A DNA stretch of 64,000 nucleotides from Puffinus mauretanicus (taxonomy: Eukaryota; Chordata; Aves; Procellariiformes; Procellariidae): contig JAJKFH010003937.1 in the NCBI GenBank assembly GCA_023333565.1, positions 620,001 to 684,000 of the forward strand. Reading direction: 5' to 3'. Every line of letters begins with the position of its first letter. Within the stretch, counting starts at the first letter, position 1. The position numbers and the translations under genes were made by a program. Below, piece after piece: positions 1-10,880 of this stretch. The notes beneath the pieces were generated by a model. It was not told where the DNA came from and made no database searches. It worked only from the letters and a program-made list of their open reading frames with translations.

Positions 1-3000
1 CATTCATATATACAAACATAGGACCTGTCCTTTTTTCCCCAAGCATATGCATATAGTTAGCAATAGAAGTTTCTTTTTGATAACAAATTCAAATTCTATT
101 TTTGAGAAACAGATTTAAAAAAAAAAAATTCAAATTTTGAGACCACAGTGCAACAAGAAGGTGTAGAACAGGGGTCCTAAGGCAAAGGCACAGCCATGGC
201 ATACAGAGTAAATTCTACAATTGCCATTTCCTCTTGTTGCAAAGAAATCAAGGATAATTAAAGCATCAGGCCATTGACCACTGAGGAAATAGAAAGATCT
301 TTAAACTTCAAATTCAGAGTATCAGTCAGAGTCTTTCAAATGATCTATGGCAAGGTTTTAAGAGCTATGGCTATAAATAATGTAATTTGCTGTCCATTTG
401 CAAAGGAACCGAAACAACAACAGTGACACAGAAAGCATGTGTTAATTAGAGCAGTATGCGAATTCTGCAGCATGGTAATATGTTAAATGCGAGGCTGCTT
501 CTCCCTGCATTTAATGCAAATTTTTGATCTAATTGTCCCACTTTCTCCTGTCATTTGTCGTAAATTACGGTCCCTTCTGATAAAGGAATTCGCTCATCCA
601 AATGCCATGTTGTGGAAGAAAATGACTGTCTGTGTGCTATTTGCATATACTTCACTGAACTATTATCACAATAATGTCTTACTGCTAAAGCAAAATATGC
701 ATTTTAACAAAAGAAATGCCTGTGCTCTTTCTATTTATGATTTAACCCTTCTGAGCTATTTATACAGCCCTGTTAGGAGCGCATTACAAGTGAACCAATT
801 TCACAAATCCCTTTAATGAATATTCAGTGTGGTTGATAGGTCCTGCTCAGCCTTTTATAGGTTGTCACGTGTATGTATAATGAATATTGAAAATATTCCA
901 TATTAACAATATGTGATTGTGTATGTTTGCCTATAAAAGCACTGAAAACATGCATTGCAAACAGTAATTGCCTTTGATTTCAAGGGCTGTGGCAGATCTA
1001 ATATTTGCTGTCATATACATATAGAGCCCAATATTACCCGACTTAATTATGCAATTAGTTTCATGCCATACTCTGTACAGCCAGAGCTTGCAAGCTGTCA
1101 GTGTATAGATCCCTGTTAGTGTCTCTTTGAATATTTTTTTACTGGTGCTTTAACGTTTTTTCCTTTTTTCTTGCACTTGCCTCAGCCCCTAACACATTCT
1201 TGTTTATATTGGGGAGGGGGGAGAAAAAAGAACAGGCTTTCCAGGCTAGCCTGCTGCTTGTGCTGCTGCTTTGCTGACTCTTGCCCAAGTTTTGCAGCTC
1301 ATGACTGCGTGGCACTGACAGCCGTTAGGGTTGTCCCGTATGGAACGGAGCCTGCGTAACCCCGATGTTCACTGCGCCCCACCCTACACACACCTTGATC
1401 ACAGCCATCCACAGTTCCCTTCCAAAATCCCTGTCGTGGATTTCCTTTTTATTGATGGATTTGTAATGTTGGGTTTTTTCTGTTAAAAATGTATCCTTAT
1501 GCTTGTATGTTTAAATACATACTTAAATTCTCATTATGAAAAATAAACAGATGTTATGCTTTGTGCATTACAGGTTGTTGCATTACTTATGTTCTGCTTT
1601 CCTAACAATTCCTGATTTTCTATTTTGCTTCCGTTTTTGTTGCTTCTTGCTATTTGCTTGCAAAAACAAAACAGGCAAGCCTGGTAAGTAAAGCTTTTCA
1701 CCAACTTTCACACCAGCATTTTGCATTTTTAGTTTCTTTTGCTTTTGTTCTCCGTTTGCTGCATTCCCATTAAGTAATGTAAGTAATACTGAGCTGAGCC
1801 TGAAAGCGGATCTGCTGTCGTGGTGCTCTGATTCTGTCAATTCGGATAGTGTTGGTCCTGAGCATACTGCTGTTATTGTTGGTGAGCTGTGGACAGTGTG
1901 TGTTGCAGACATGGAAGCCATTTAATTAAAATATTTTAATTGCATAACCTCATAAATGTCTTTAGAAATAAGTATCTGTAACTGCTTAACTAAGATTTGA
2001 CTGGCAGACTATTATCAGCGCAGTTCCACTAAGCAGCTTTGTCATTAAAGCTAAATCACAGTTTTAGAAAATATCGCATAGATCTTCCAGTCCTCCAGCC
2101 AGATGCCAGTTTCTGTTTTCTGTAGTATTTAACCACTTTGGTTTTAAATGTATGATCTTAACTGTTATCTGAGATTATCAGATGCTCCTTTCCTAAAGCT
2201 CACTGGAAACTCTCCCTCTTTTCAATTCACATGTCATTCCCTTTCCCAATATAAATTCCGGTTTCCCCTTGGAGTCTAACGAGGCCTCAGCTCGCTCCCC
2301 GGTCCATGGGCACCTCTAGCGTGTAGTGGAAGGGCGAGGAGAGGAGAAGGGGAGCATCGGATATCTCTTGCCCCTAATTCCCGTGTGCAAGTTGAAGCGG
2401 GGCTGGGGATGAGTGTTTGAGGAGAGAGGAGGGCTCCGCGGTGCCCCGGGAGGAACTCGGTAGTTGTGAGGGAGCCAGTCACGAATTACTAACTTTCTAG
2501 ATTGCCCTAGAAACAAATAAGAAGGAAGTCGCTAAAATACCGCAGGCAGCAGTCTCGGAAAAAGTAAAGGTGTGACATTAAATAAATTTAAGTACATTAC
2601 GTGATCATGCAAATGGATGCCTGCCCCTGCACGGAGTTGCGATGACCGAGGTTTTGCCAAAGAACAGGATCCTGCCAGTGAATGTTTTGGAATTAAGCTA
2701 GACAGTCTGTAATATCCAGCGTGATTAAACAAATCTTGTGCTGGAACACAAGGTGACGACTTCTCAGATTTAGAAAAATAAATGAAGGATGACAAACGGT
2801 TTTCTCATTTTGCTTGAGAATACATCCATTTTGACATTACAGATGATCACAGTGTCTTTAAGAAGGCAACACAGAAAAGAATGTTTATTTTTTATGAAAT
2901 GTTAAATGTTACCAAACTGATGTGGCATTACAGGGCTCTGGGTTTCTCGGTTTTGCCATATCAAGGGTGTTTGTTCACCAGTAAAATAAAGATGTTACAA

Positions 3001-4337
3001 CTTCCAGTGCTGCAAACTCAGTGCAGGTCTTGAGAGCTTCTCTGGTTCTTTCGATCTTCTGCATCACGTAGAGCAAAATAACCTCAGCTCAGGCTCTGCC
3101 CCAGCAAGATGCTGTCAGGGCACGTGCAGAGGAGCACAGAACGTAGCCAACATGAGCTGACGCACGGCGTGGCATCATCGCTGCTCTGGGCTTAGTTAGG
3201 CTAGCAAAAAAGTGTATAAAAGGATTGAATACGCCAAAGGAAGAGATTCATGTCAGTTTGGGAATTGACAGTATCAAGTTTGACATTTCAGAGCTGACCA
3301 GCACTATGAAATACTTAATTCAGATGAAGACTTCTATTCAAATAAAAAGTAAACTCTTGTTTAGTTCTTTATATTTCAAAATATAAAGGCCTGAATGAAA
3401 AGTTGTAGATTCTGAAATGCCCCGTGCTTTTTACATGGGAGGACTTCTTACCTTATTTTAGTTTCCATCATAGACAAAGGAAAACGGTAATATAAAACTG
3501 CTATGTTTTGCGGTATCATTGAAAGTAGCCCTTAAAACATGGACATAAGAATCATATTTTAGGATATGAAGCAAACAATGAGGCATTTTGGAAGACAATG
3601 CCAGATCTTTTCTTCCAGTGTTATACTGGTATTCCGATTTATTACTAGGTCAATTCCTTTGAAAAGTTCTCTTCCACATGGATTTGCATTCCTGTTGTGT
3701 TCTTCCCATCATCCCTGCCTCAAATTTAACTATACACAGGAGAAGCTTGGAAGGTGTTTTCTGCAGACCAGAACTTAGAAAGTGTGTCTAATGTTAGATT
3801 TCCTTTCGGGCACTTGCTACAGTAATCCTAAGAATGAGAGTTTGCAAAACACTGTGTTTCCAAGGGAAGAATTTGAGTTAAATTCCATTAGGTGCCTTGT
3901 TTGTACAGGATTAGAAGAGATGCCAGGAGATGACAAGCATATATCAGCAATGGCAAATAATTTATTGCCAGTGCTAGTAATATGCATAAATGTCCTTTCC
4001 TTCAGCTAGTGCATCTTCAGGCAAACAAGGGAAATCCAACACCTGCCTTTTTCATGGGAACAGCTGAGTTCAGAGTGAAATAAATCATCAGTACAGAGAT
4101 ATTTTCACATTTTTTCCCCAACATCAAAATATTTAAATATCACTGTATTTAGCAACCTTTTTCCAAAACAGGATTGACTTTCTATAAAAATGACTTTTCT
4201 GGATCCTGTAAACTTACTAATACACAACGTAGAGCACAGTATAGTAGAAACTAGAGATAATAGTGAAATCGGTGTTCTTCCTAGTATCACCCTTCTGAAA
4301 ACCGCTTTTTTCCCTCCCCCTCTCTTCTTTCCAACAG
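1..4337 (+). other. intron (or upstream DNA) of the TACC-family gene
   Basis: No coding exon is recognisable here. The next downstream element is an internal exon that begins in phase 1, so an upstream exon must exist. I did not find the preceding TACC-domain exon, so this stretch is best read as part of one intron. It is AT-rich with short open frames of random composition. The 3' end carries a good pyrimidine tract ending in CCAACAG at 4331-4337. The stretch at about 400-1110 looks different and is listed separately. Confidence 0.7.
400..1110. promoter_or_regulatory. possible conserved non-coding element, homeobox/octamer-motif rich
   Basis: This intronic stretch is dense in AT-rich transcription-factor-like words: GTTAATTA near 441, TTAATGCAAAT near 510, ATTTGCATA near 640, a further AATATGCAT near 694, and TTAATTATGCAATTAG near 1042. 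It has no simple repeats and no coding frame of protein-like composition. Such clusters are typical of developmental enhancers inside introns of genes in gene-poor neighbourhoods. This is inference from motif density alone; conservation has not been tested. Confidence 0.3.
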
Positions 4338-4498
4338 AGGATGAACAGAGAGAGAAATCTGTCTCCCATCACACTGTTCAGCAGCTGATAGTGGAGAAGG
4401 AACAAGCTTTGGCAGATCTGAACTCAGTGGAGAAATCACTGGCAGATCTTTTCAGGAGATACGAAAAAATGAAAGAAGTATTGGAGGGGTTTCGGAAG
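4338..4498 (+). CDS. TACC2: TACC exon, start of the visible coiled coil
   Basis: Phase-1 acceptor CCAACAG at 4331-4337 and donor GTGAGT at 4499. The 161 nt give a split first codon followed by 53 codons, starting [16 protein letters not shown] and ending [15 protein letters not shown]. Charged and leucine heptads run through the whole exon with no proline or glycine until the last few residues. Confidence 0.9.
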
Positions 4499-7450
4499 GT
4501 GAGTCATTTAAAGTCCCTCTTTTAAAGAGCGAAGCTGAGCAGGCTCTCACGTATACCAGCTCTGCTTAACCGAAGGCACATCTTTGTTTCCAGTCCAGTC
4601 TGAGGTACTCCATTAGACTGCAGTGTGCTGGGGGAGGGAGAACGTGAATGCTCATTTGTGCTTTCGTTTTGAAATAACTTTAAAAAGATGAAGACTGCAC
4701 AGGAGTAACTTGCTCCCATCTGTGACACTGCGATTTCAATAGATGTCACGTAACTGCGGGACTTGAGCCCATGTCAGGGCTGGCTTCTGGACTGAGCGTT
4801 CTGTTAAAACCTAGGACCTGAATTCCTCAGGTCAGAGGTTATGTCTAAAGTGCGTGACATAACGTAATCCTCAGATGAAGGATTGCAGCCACGTATCAAA
4901 TGCAAACAGAAGAACTGTAAAGCTTTTTGCATTGTGTAAAATTGCTTCAGATGGCTTCTGTGTGGGGGTGTCAGTGTTAGACTGCACCCCTTAAAATATC
5001 TGAATGTGACTCCCACAAATAGGTGCCTGTCCTACACTTCAAACTCTTGGATTAAATTTAATGTCATCTTCTCATTTAAGAATGAAGAAGTGTTAAAGAA
5101 ATGTGCGCAGGAATATTTATCACGAGTAAAGAAGGAAGAGCAGAGGTATCAAGCACTCAAAATTCACGCTGAGGAAAAACTGGACAGGTAATTGATTGTA
5201 CACATCTCTTTTCAGGGGTCCGTGCTGCAGGAGGGTTCCTGTGGCTGGACCTTGCATCCCAAACCTGCTCCTTCAATATGCAGAGCACAGGCTGCTCTGT
5301 GAGGGAGGGTGGAATGAAATGCCATAATGAGAATTTCTGTAATGTGCTGGTGTTTCTTCCAGCTCCTGACCATATAGAATACCTTAAATATCTTTATCAA
5401 ATGTCTTCATGTTTCTTTAACGTATTTTCCTGGGAAGATCAAGAAAGAAGCCATTAGCTAGGTTTATGCGGCTATGGAGGGCTGTGCTTAGGTATTTGCA
5501 CCTGCAGCCACTATTCCTGCCCCCAGGGATTTGCTCTTGCCCCTGTGCTGTATTATTGCCCCTGCGTCAACCAGCAGAACAGGACATGTAAGTGCTGCTC
5601 AGCTGTTCCAGTGCAGAATCAGTCAGGCAGTCTCTCCCGAGTAACACCGGTTATCTAAGCTGGATCAGCCCAACTTGTGCTGAGGGCGGCAAGGAATAGT
5701 TACACAAAGGGTCATGCCAGATGTGCAGGGATAGTAACTCCTTAAGCCACCGTTAAGGAGCGAACATCAGGTTGTGGCTTAAGAGAGGCAGCTCTGGTTG
5801 ATTTGTTTTAATTTTTTTTTTTTTAATGCTTCCATGTAATGGCCAATTAAGCATTTCTAGGGATTACATTCAGGACTCATATTACAGTCCCCTAGACCCA
5901 AGAGATGTTTCCAAAATGTCACTAGGATTGATCAGTGCCTAAAACAAAGTAAGACTTGGATTTGCTTTCCAGCTGTTGCCCCAGCTGTGAGTCTAGACTG
6001 TAAGAACCGGAGATTAGGTTTAGAAACTGCCATAAACCACTTCTGCCTAAGTGATATTTGTGACCCCAGCACAGATATCTGAGAGAAGCATGAAGGGATT
6101 GACACAGACATTAAGGAAAGACTTTGCAGCCTCTGCTGAGCCAGAGAGGGAGTCATGAAAAATCTTCAGGGACAAGTCCCAGAATACTTTCAGACATGCA
6201 GAAAGTAGCCCTGCCCTCACCACCCGACTGTTAAGATGCAGTCCATCCTTCGGTACCCGCCATCCTTTCCTGTAGAGAGCCTGACGTGACAAAAATCTGT
6301 GTTTTTCTAGAGCCAATGCTGAAATTGCACAAGTGAGAGGCAAGGCTCAGCAAGAGCAAGCAGCGTACCAGGCCAGCCTTCGTAAAGAGCAGCTGAAAGT
6401 GGACGCATTGGAAAGAACACTGGAACAAAAGGTAAGTAGCGATTCAGCTCTTTTAAGGCAGAAGTCAACGGGATGACCCAAGTTAAGTGAAACTTCCCAG
6501 AGCGGCTGCATCCAGCTCTCTTCTGGAGCTCAGACCACAGCCAAGGTCAACGTGACCTCTCCAGCTCCTCACATCCAGCTGGCCCCAGGGAGAGCAGAGT
6601 TGCCCAACCCTTGTAAGAAAATCAGCTGCGTGCCCCGGGCAGTTCGGGCAAATGGACCCATCTGCCAGGCTTTGACCTCAGCCACCGGCCAGCGCTCGGG
6701 GCTGATTCAGGCTGGGTCAAAGCTCAGTGGGCACCTCTGTACCAAACCGGGCCCTTGGTTTGCTTTGGTTCTCAGGTTTGAGAGCTCTCTGTTTTAGTTC
6801 TTCTCTCGGTTTTTGTTTCCATTTTTAGCTCTAATTCCAGGGCTAGCTTACGTTAACATATGTCTGTGTTAACATAGACAAAATGATCAGATACAGATCT
6901 GTACGGCTTAGCGCAGAAGTGACTGTAGGAAATCGCTGTTTATATTTCATGTTCTCTAGCTCAGCAAAGGAGCTTGCTTTCAGTATAGTACAGCTCGTCC
7001 TTGCTTAGAGCCCCTGGAAAACAGAGTGAAAATAATGTTATAGAAGTGCAGCCTAGGAACAAATTTACACTATGTATTATTATCGTGTGCTAGGAACGAC
7101 TGCTATAAAGCTGTGTGCTTTAGTGCTAAATTGTATTTATTGAAGTCAGAGGAGCTGTATGTGGAAATAAGTAAGCATATTGTTTGAATGCACTATACAT
7201 AGGTGTACTATGTATGTGTATACATATCTATCTCTTTGTCTCTCTAGATACTCTGTTCTCAGTAATGGAGAAAACTTACTTGTCCCACACTTCTCCCAAA
7301 GATTGGATAATTAAAAAAAAACCCACCCTCATCTTAATGCAACAGTGTTTTTCATAATACTTAATATTGCCTTTTATTTTCCAGAATAAAGAGATAGAAG
7401 AATTAACAAAGATTTGTGATGAACTGATTGCCAAAATGGGGAAAAGCTAA
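4338..7450 (+). CDS. TACC2: TACC-family protein, C-terminal coiled-coil exons (likely TACC2), 5' partial
   Basis: Four plus-strand exons (4338-4498, 5081-5187, 6311-6431, 7385-7450) join in frame with GT/AG borders to about 151 residues ending at TAA 7448-7450. They encode most of the TACC domain, a long parallel coiled coil recognisable by [45 protein letters not shown] and [20 protein letters not shown] proteins sit at centrosomes and microtubules and bind XMAP215/ch-TOG-type polymerases through this domain. The C-terminal KMGKS ending is what I associate with TACC2, while TACC1 and TACC3 end differently as I recall them. The intron-rich, AT-rich setting also suits TACC2 on an intermediate bird chromosome. 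TACC1 is the main alternative. The upstream exons lie outside the window. No frameshift or premature stop is visible. Confidence 0.85.
5081..5187 (+). CDS. TACC2: TACC exon, [12 protein letters not shown] segment
   Basis: Acceptor CTCATTTAAG at 5071-5080 and donor GTAATT at 5188. The exon is in phase with the previous one (AAG|AAT) and ends with AG, which forms an Arg codon with the first base of the next exon. It encodes the strongly conserved central TACC block including [20 protein letters not shown]. Confidence 0.9.
6311..6431 (+). CDS. TACC2: TACC exon, [16 protein letters not shown] segment
   Basis: Acceptor TTTTTCTAG at 6302-6310 and donor GTAAGT at 6432. The length of 121 nt completes the split Arg codon and keeps the frame. 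It encodes [20 protein letters not shown] and then [12 protein letters not shown], again with clear heptad spacing. Confidence 0.9.
7385..7450 (+). CDS. TACC2: TACC terminal coding exon
   Basis: Acceptor TTTTATTTTCCAG ends at 7384. The coding part is [21 protein letters not shown] followed by TAA at 7448-7450. The [12 protein letters not shown] core is the signature C-terminus of TACC1/TACC2-type proteins; the final KMGKS is the basis for choosing TACC2. Confidence 0.9.
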   Translation, partial: NKEIEELTKICDELIAKMGKS

Positions 7451-7890
7451 CTTTTAACCAAATTTCTGGACTTCAATATTGAGTGCAATATGACCATTGG
7501 CACACTGATGTCCATACATTTATGTGGACAGGTTATATTTTCACTTTTTCGTATGCACTACTGTATTTTCTTTCTAAATAAAGTTGATTTAATTGTATGC
7601 AGTACTAAGATGACTATCAGAATTTCTTGCTATTGTTTGCATTTTCATAGTATAATTCATAGCAAGTTGATCTCAAAGTTCCTGTATCAGGGAGATTGTC
7701 AAGTTCTCTAAGAAATTACAAATTGCTGATCCTAGCCTTCCCTTTGTACATGAGTTCCCATGTTGGATGTCTTTTGGATTTAATATAAACATGTATTACT
7801 TGCATGGGGACTCTTGCCTTAAGGAGTGTAAACTTTATCTGCATTTGCTGATTTGTAAAATAAAATTAAAAATGAAAAAAAAAAAAATGA
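7451..7890 (+). terminator. TACC2: TACC 3' untranslated region with poly(A) signals
   Basis: Canonical AATAAA hexamers occur at 7577-7582 and 7859-7864, with another at 7926-7931. The first lies about 130 nt after the stop codon and would give a short 3' UTR. The second is followed at once by a 13-base A tract at 7875-7887. Which site is used cannot be told from sequence alone. Confidence 0.6.
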
Positions 7891-8566
7891 AAATGCATGT
7901 CACTTAAATGAAATTCTCTATTGTAAATAAATTTTTTCGTTGAAAGTTGAAGATAAGTATGGCTCTATTTTATGTACTTCACTTGCTTACTTCATGTGCA
8001 GCGCCAAATACAGCAGCTCTTATTAATGAATTCCTTCACAGAAAGCACTTCATGGGCCACTGCTTGGAGCGCTCCGTGGGTCACAAGAATACTACTTATG
8101 TGCGCATATCTATGTCTATATCTTGCTCTCCGTGTGTGTGTGTGTGTATATATATATATGCTAGATTTGGACCACTCAGGTCTCAAGCATAGGCTTAATC
8201 CTCAAAAATGTTTAATGCTGTGACCCTGATCTAGCAAATCCCATAGGCAAATGTCATGAGACTGTTTGCATGAGCTGGAGGCTGTGACGTGCGATGATGG
8301 GATGGTGGTTTTTAAGCATATCTATCACTGAAAGGTGAATACATTTTCTTCTTTGTGCTACTGGAAAAATTTGCCTGCGGGTTTGTGAAGGTGAAGTACG
8401 TGTGATTAGAAGTACAACCAGAATAAGCTAGATAAGTAGCATTCTCGCACACCTCTTTATCCTATAAGTTATCCTCTGCGGAGGATTAGGTATGTAAGAG
8501 AAGCATTAAGGCTTTAATAGCAAACAAACTGCTTTCTTTGGCTAATGGTGCATCTCTTGTATCTCC
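7891..8566. other. short intergenic spacer between the TACC and Ly6-like genes
   Basis: About 0.7 kb without a gene. It holds a (GT)n/(TA)n microsatellite (listed separately). A TATA-like CCTATAAG at 8461-8468 is followed by an imperfect inverted repeat, ATCCTC/GAGGAT at 8471-8486, about 85-105 nt before the Ly6-like start codon. These could belong to the Ly6-like promoter, but no CpG island is present, as would fit a tissue-restricted gene. Confidence 0.4.
8132..8159. repeat. compound microsatellite (GT)n(TA)n
   Basis: A run of GT dinucleotides (8132-8147) passes directly into TA dinucleotides (to 8159). Open frames that cross it on either strand read as low-complexity peptides and are not genes. 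Confidence 0.95.
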
Positions 8567-8621
8567 ATGATGTGGACGGTCTTCAGCCTGGTTCTTGTCA
8601 GCTCCTTTTTTGTACTCAAAA
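8567..8621 (+). CDS. Ly6-like exon 1, signal peptide
   Basis: Starts ATGATG and encodes MMWTVFSLVLVSSFFVLK plus one base. The donor is AA|GTAAGT at 8622. The hydrophobic core VFSLVLVSSFFVL is the whole content of the exon, as usual for Ly6-family first coding exons. Confidence 0.8.
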
Positions 8622-10393
8622 GTAAGTCAACTCCCTTTTCTTTCCTGTTTTACTTCTTTTTCATTTCCTACTTCAGGCATGGCTGAGCCTTTTTGCTGTT
8701 CTGGGCTTCTCTCCTGGGTTTGTTTGGTTTCAGATTGTTTTGTGTATGTGGTTAGCAGCACAGAATTTCACCTCTGCTATATAATGTAAATGTAAATATG
8801 TATGCTAACAAATTTAAACGCACATGTCCCTGTGGACAGCAAGTGTGCCTTCTGCTCTGCAAGTTTGAAGTATGGTATTTTAAATGTATTTCAAAGTCAT
8901 GCTTGCCTTTGAAAATACCGTGTAGTTTGAACCAAGGAAAAGAAAGAGGTTTGAGTCATGGTTGTAATGTTTAAACAAAAGCAAAACTCTTAAGATACAC
9001 TGTTGTGCCTTCCAGCTGAATTGATACTTCAGGAGAAAATGAAACATGGGTCATAGTAAGATTTCATGTGTTTACAATGTACTTTTCCATGGTACTGTGG
9101 ACCAAAGATTATGACGGAGGGGGAAAAAAACATGATACTCCAATTTGTTACAGTGGACTCTGCTCTGAAAATATTACAAGAAGGTGTGGATGCAATTACA
9201 GACCATCAGATGTTCTTGGATTATTTTAAGTGCAAATTGTAACAACTAAATAATACATGGCTGATTTTTTTCATCTTTAAAATCAGTATCTGGACCACTT
9301 CTAAAAAACAAAAATTGATAGGATTTGCAGAATCTTCAGGGGTTTTTTTAAACCTTTTTGCAATTTTTTGCTTCAAACAAAATTAGAAAGACTGTGTAGC
9401 TGCTATATTAAAATATTTTTTGTAAACTCTAAACACTACTGTTACAAGTGGTCTCTTTTTCCTTAATGCCAGGCGAAGCACTGCAGTGTTACACCTGTGT
9501 AGGTTCTAGTGATGAAGACTGTAACAGACAAGGAAGTCAGCAATGTCCAGGGCATTCAGATGCATGTGCGGTCATTAGAGGACAAGCAAGTAAGTAATCA
9601 CAAGCAGTTCAGACTCATTAAATTTTTAATAATAGAAATTAATAGTCAGTGTTGGAAAGAGAAGAGTGTATAGTAAGCTAAGGAGAAAAACAAAGGTGAA
9701 TGTTTCCTTTCAAAATAAACCCTATTAATAAATCCCAATCCCTAATTTTACTGGTTTAGCAGCAATCTGATACAAAATCCCACTGAGTATGATTTGTCAG
9801 TATGCCATGATGAGCCGTATCCACGCTATGTGAAAACTGTAAAAAGGCATTTTCAGTATAGCCCACTTCTTACGAAAATCTGTCCTTTTGAAGTTAAATG
9901 ACGTACCTGGAAATCAGGAAGGAAAAGAAGCTAATGAGGCACTGCACTTGAGCACGTTCAGAGATATTTAAGCTGCATCAGTGGCATCTAAGATAAATAA
10001 TTAGTAACTTAGGTGGGCGCTTCTTAGTGTGCTGTAATCTGGTGCAATTGTATTAATTTACTTGTAAGGAACGGCCAAACCCAGTGGTGTTGCTCCACGT
10101 TGGATGGTCAGGTCCACGCGGAGGGGATGCAGACAGGAGCGGTGACCTGGTGCTGGTCGGTGTGGGTTCAATGTGGCTCTGTTCCAGGTGGCGTTATGAA
10201 GTCCTGTTCGTTCAGGTCCTTCTGCGAGCGGGCAAGGAGGGACGGATCCAGAGCGCCTGGAGTGAGCGTTCACTGCTGCTACTCAAACAACTGCAATGCA
10301 AAAAGCCTGGCTCCAAGAGTCACCACCTCCGCGAGCTACTTCTCTCTCCTCGTCTTCACATTGCTGTGGCACCCGTTGTTGAAGCTGACATGA
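8567..10393 (+). CDS. small GPI-anchored Ly6/uPAR (LU) domain protein, complete, three exons
   Basis: Three exons (8567-8621, 9473-9589, 10188-10393) join with consistent phase-1 introns to a protein of about 125 residues. Residues 1-18 form a signal peptide (MMWTVFSLVLVSSFFVLK). The mature part opens with ALQCYTC and has ten cysteines in LU order, ending in the diagnostic HCCYSNNCN. The last 30 residues include a hydrophobic tail (FSLLVFTLLW), as in GPI-attachment signals. The layout of signal-peptide exon, N-terminal half-domain and C-terminal half-domain is standard for Ly6 genes. Relatives include CD59, LY6E and PSCA, which act at the cell surface as complement regulators or receptor modulators. 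The ligand here is unknown and I cannot assign an orthologue. Two ATG codons are adjacent at the start (8567 and 8570); either could be used. Confidence 0.85.
8622..10187 (+). other. introns of the Ly6-like gene
   Basis: The two introns (8622-9472 and 9590-10187) are AT-rich and hold no recognisable gene. The first is about 0.85 kb and the second about 0.6 kb. I see no alternative exon with a matching phase. Confidence 0.75.
9473..9589 (+). CDS. Ly6-like exon 2, first half of the LU domain
   Basis: Acceptor TTAATGCCAG ends at 9472 and donor GTAAGT begins at 9590. The exon has 117 nt in phase 1 at both ends. It encodes EALQCYTCVGSSDEDC and CPGHSDACAVIRG, giving cysteines 1-5 of the LU fold (QCYTC, DC, QC, AC). 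Confidence 0.85.
10188..10393 (+). CDS. Ly6-like exon 3, second half of the LU domain and GPI signal
   Basis: Acceptor CTGTTCCAG ends at 10187; the stop is TGA 10391-10393. It encodes cysteines 6-10 (KSC, FC, HCC, NC) and the hydrophobic tail. Likely omega sites for GPI attachment are in the NAKS or TTSAS region (inference). A second open frame overlaps this exon (10084-10449) but lacks the cysteine pattern. Confidence 0.85.
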
Positions 10394-10880
10394 GGGGGGA
10401 GAAAAAGAGTAACCTGAAGCAACAAGTCTGCCTTCTTAGAAAGGGATGATTGTATTTCCTAATCACGTTACTCCATGAACCATATTTCTCGGTAGGCAAA
10501 AAGCAGTAGGCAGACCTGAGATGTTCAGATAAAAATTGTTCCATCTGCTAAATATGTCTTGACCTATACGTAAGAAACGCTGCCCTCTTCTTGTTTATCA
10601 TGAGGGGTTGATTGTGCGGTTGTGTAACGTTTTCCTACAATTTAGATAGTATGTATGTATAAAGAGAAGGAGAAATCTTAGCTGCAAGTAGCCTTGTAGT
10701 AGGGTAAAGGACCAATATCTTCCAAATGCTGTTTACTGTTGGCAGACATTCAAAAGCAAGCTAAAATTTTCAAGCATAAAGTGACTGAAAATTCTAGCAA
10801 GCAAATTAGTCTTTCAGAGAACGTTTGCGAACTGGACAAAGCCAGAAAACTTGAAATAAAGATGATTTAGTATTAATACA
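10394..10880 (+). terminator. Ly6-like 3' untranslated region with poly(A) signal
   Basis: A canonical AATAAA at 10855-10860 lies about 460 nt after the stop. No earlier hexamer is seen between the stop and this point, so cleavage shortly after 10870 is likely. Confidence 0.55.

Noticed and set aside
10084..10449. 121-codon plus-strand frame over Ly6-like exon 3
   Set aside because: It is an alternative frame of the exon; the cysteine-rich LU frame with matched splice phase is the real one.
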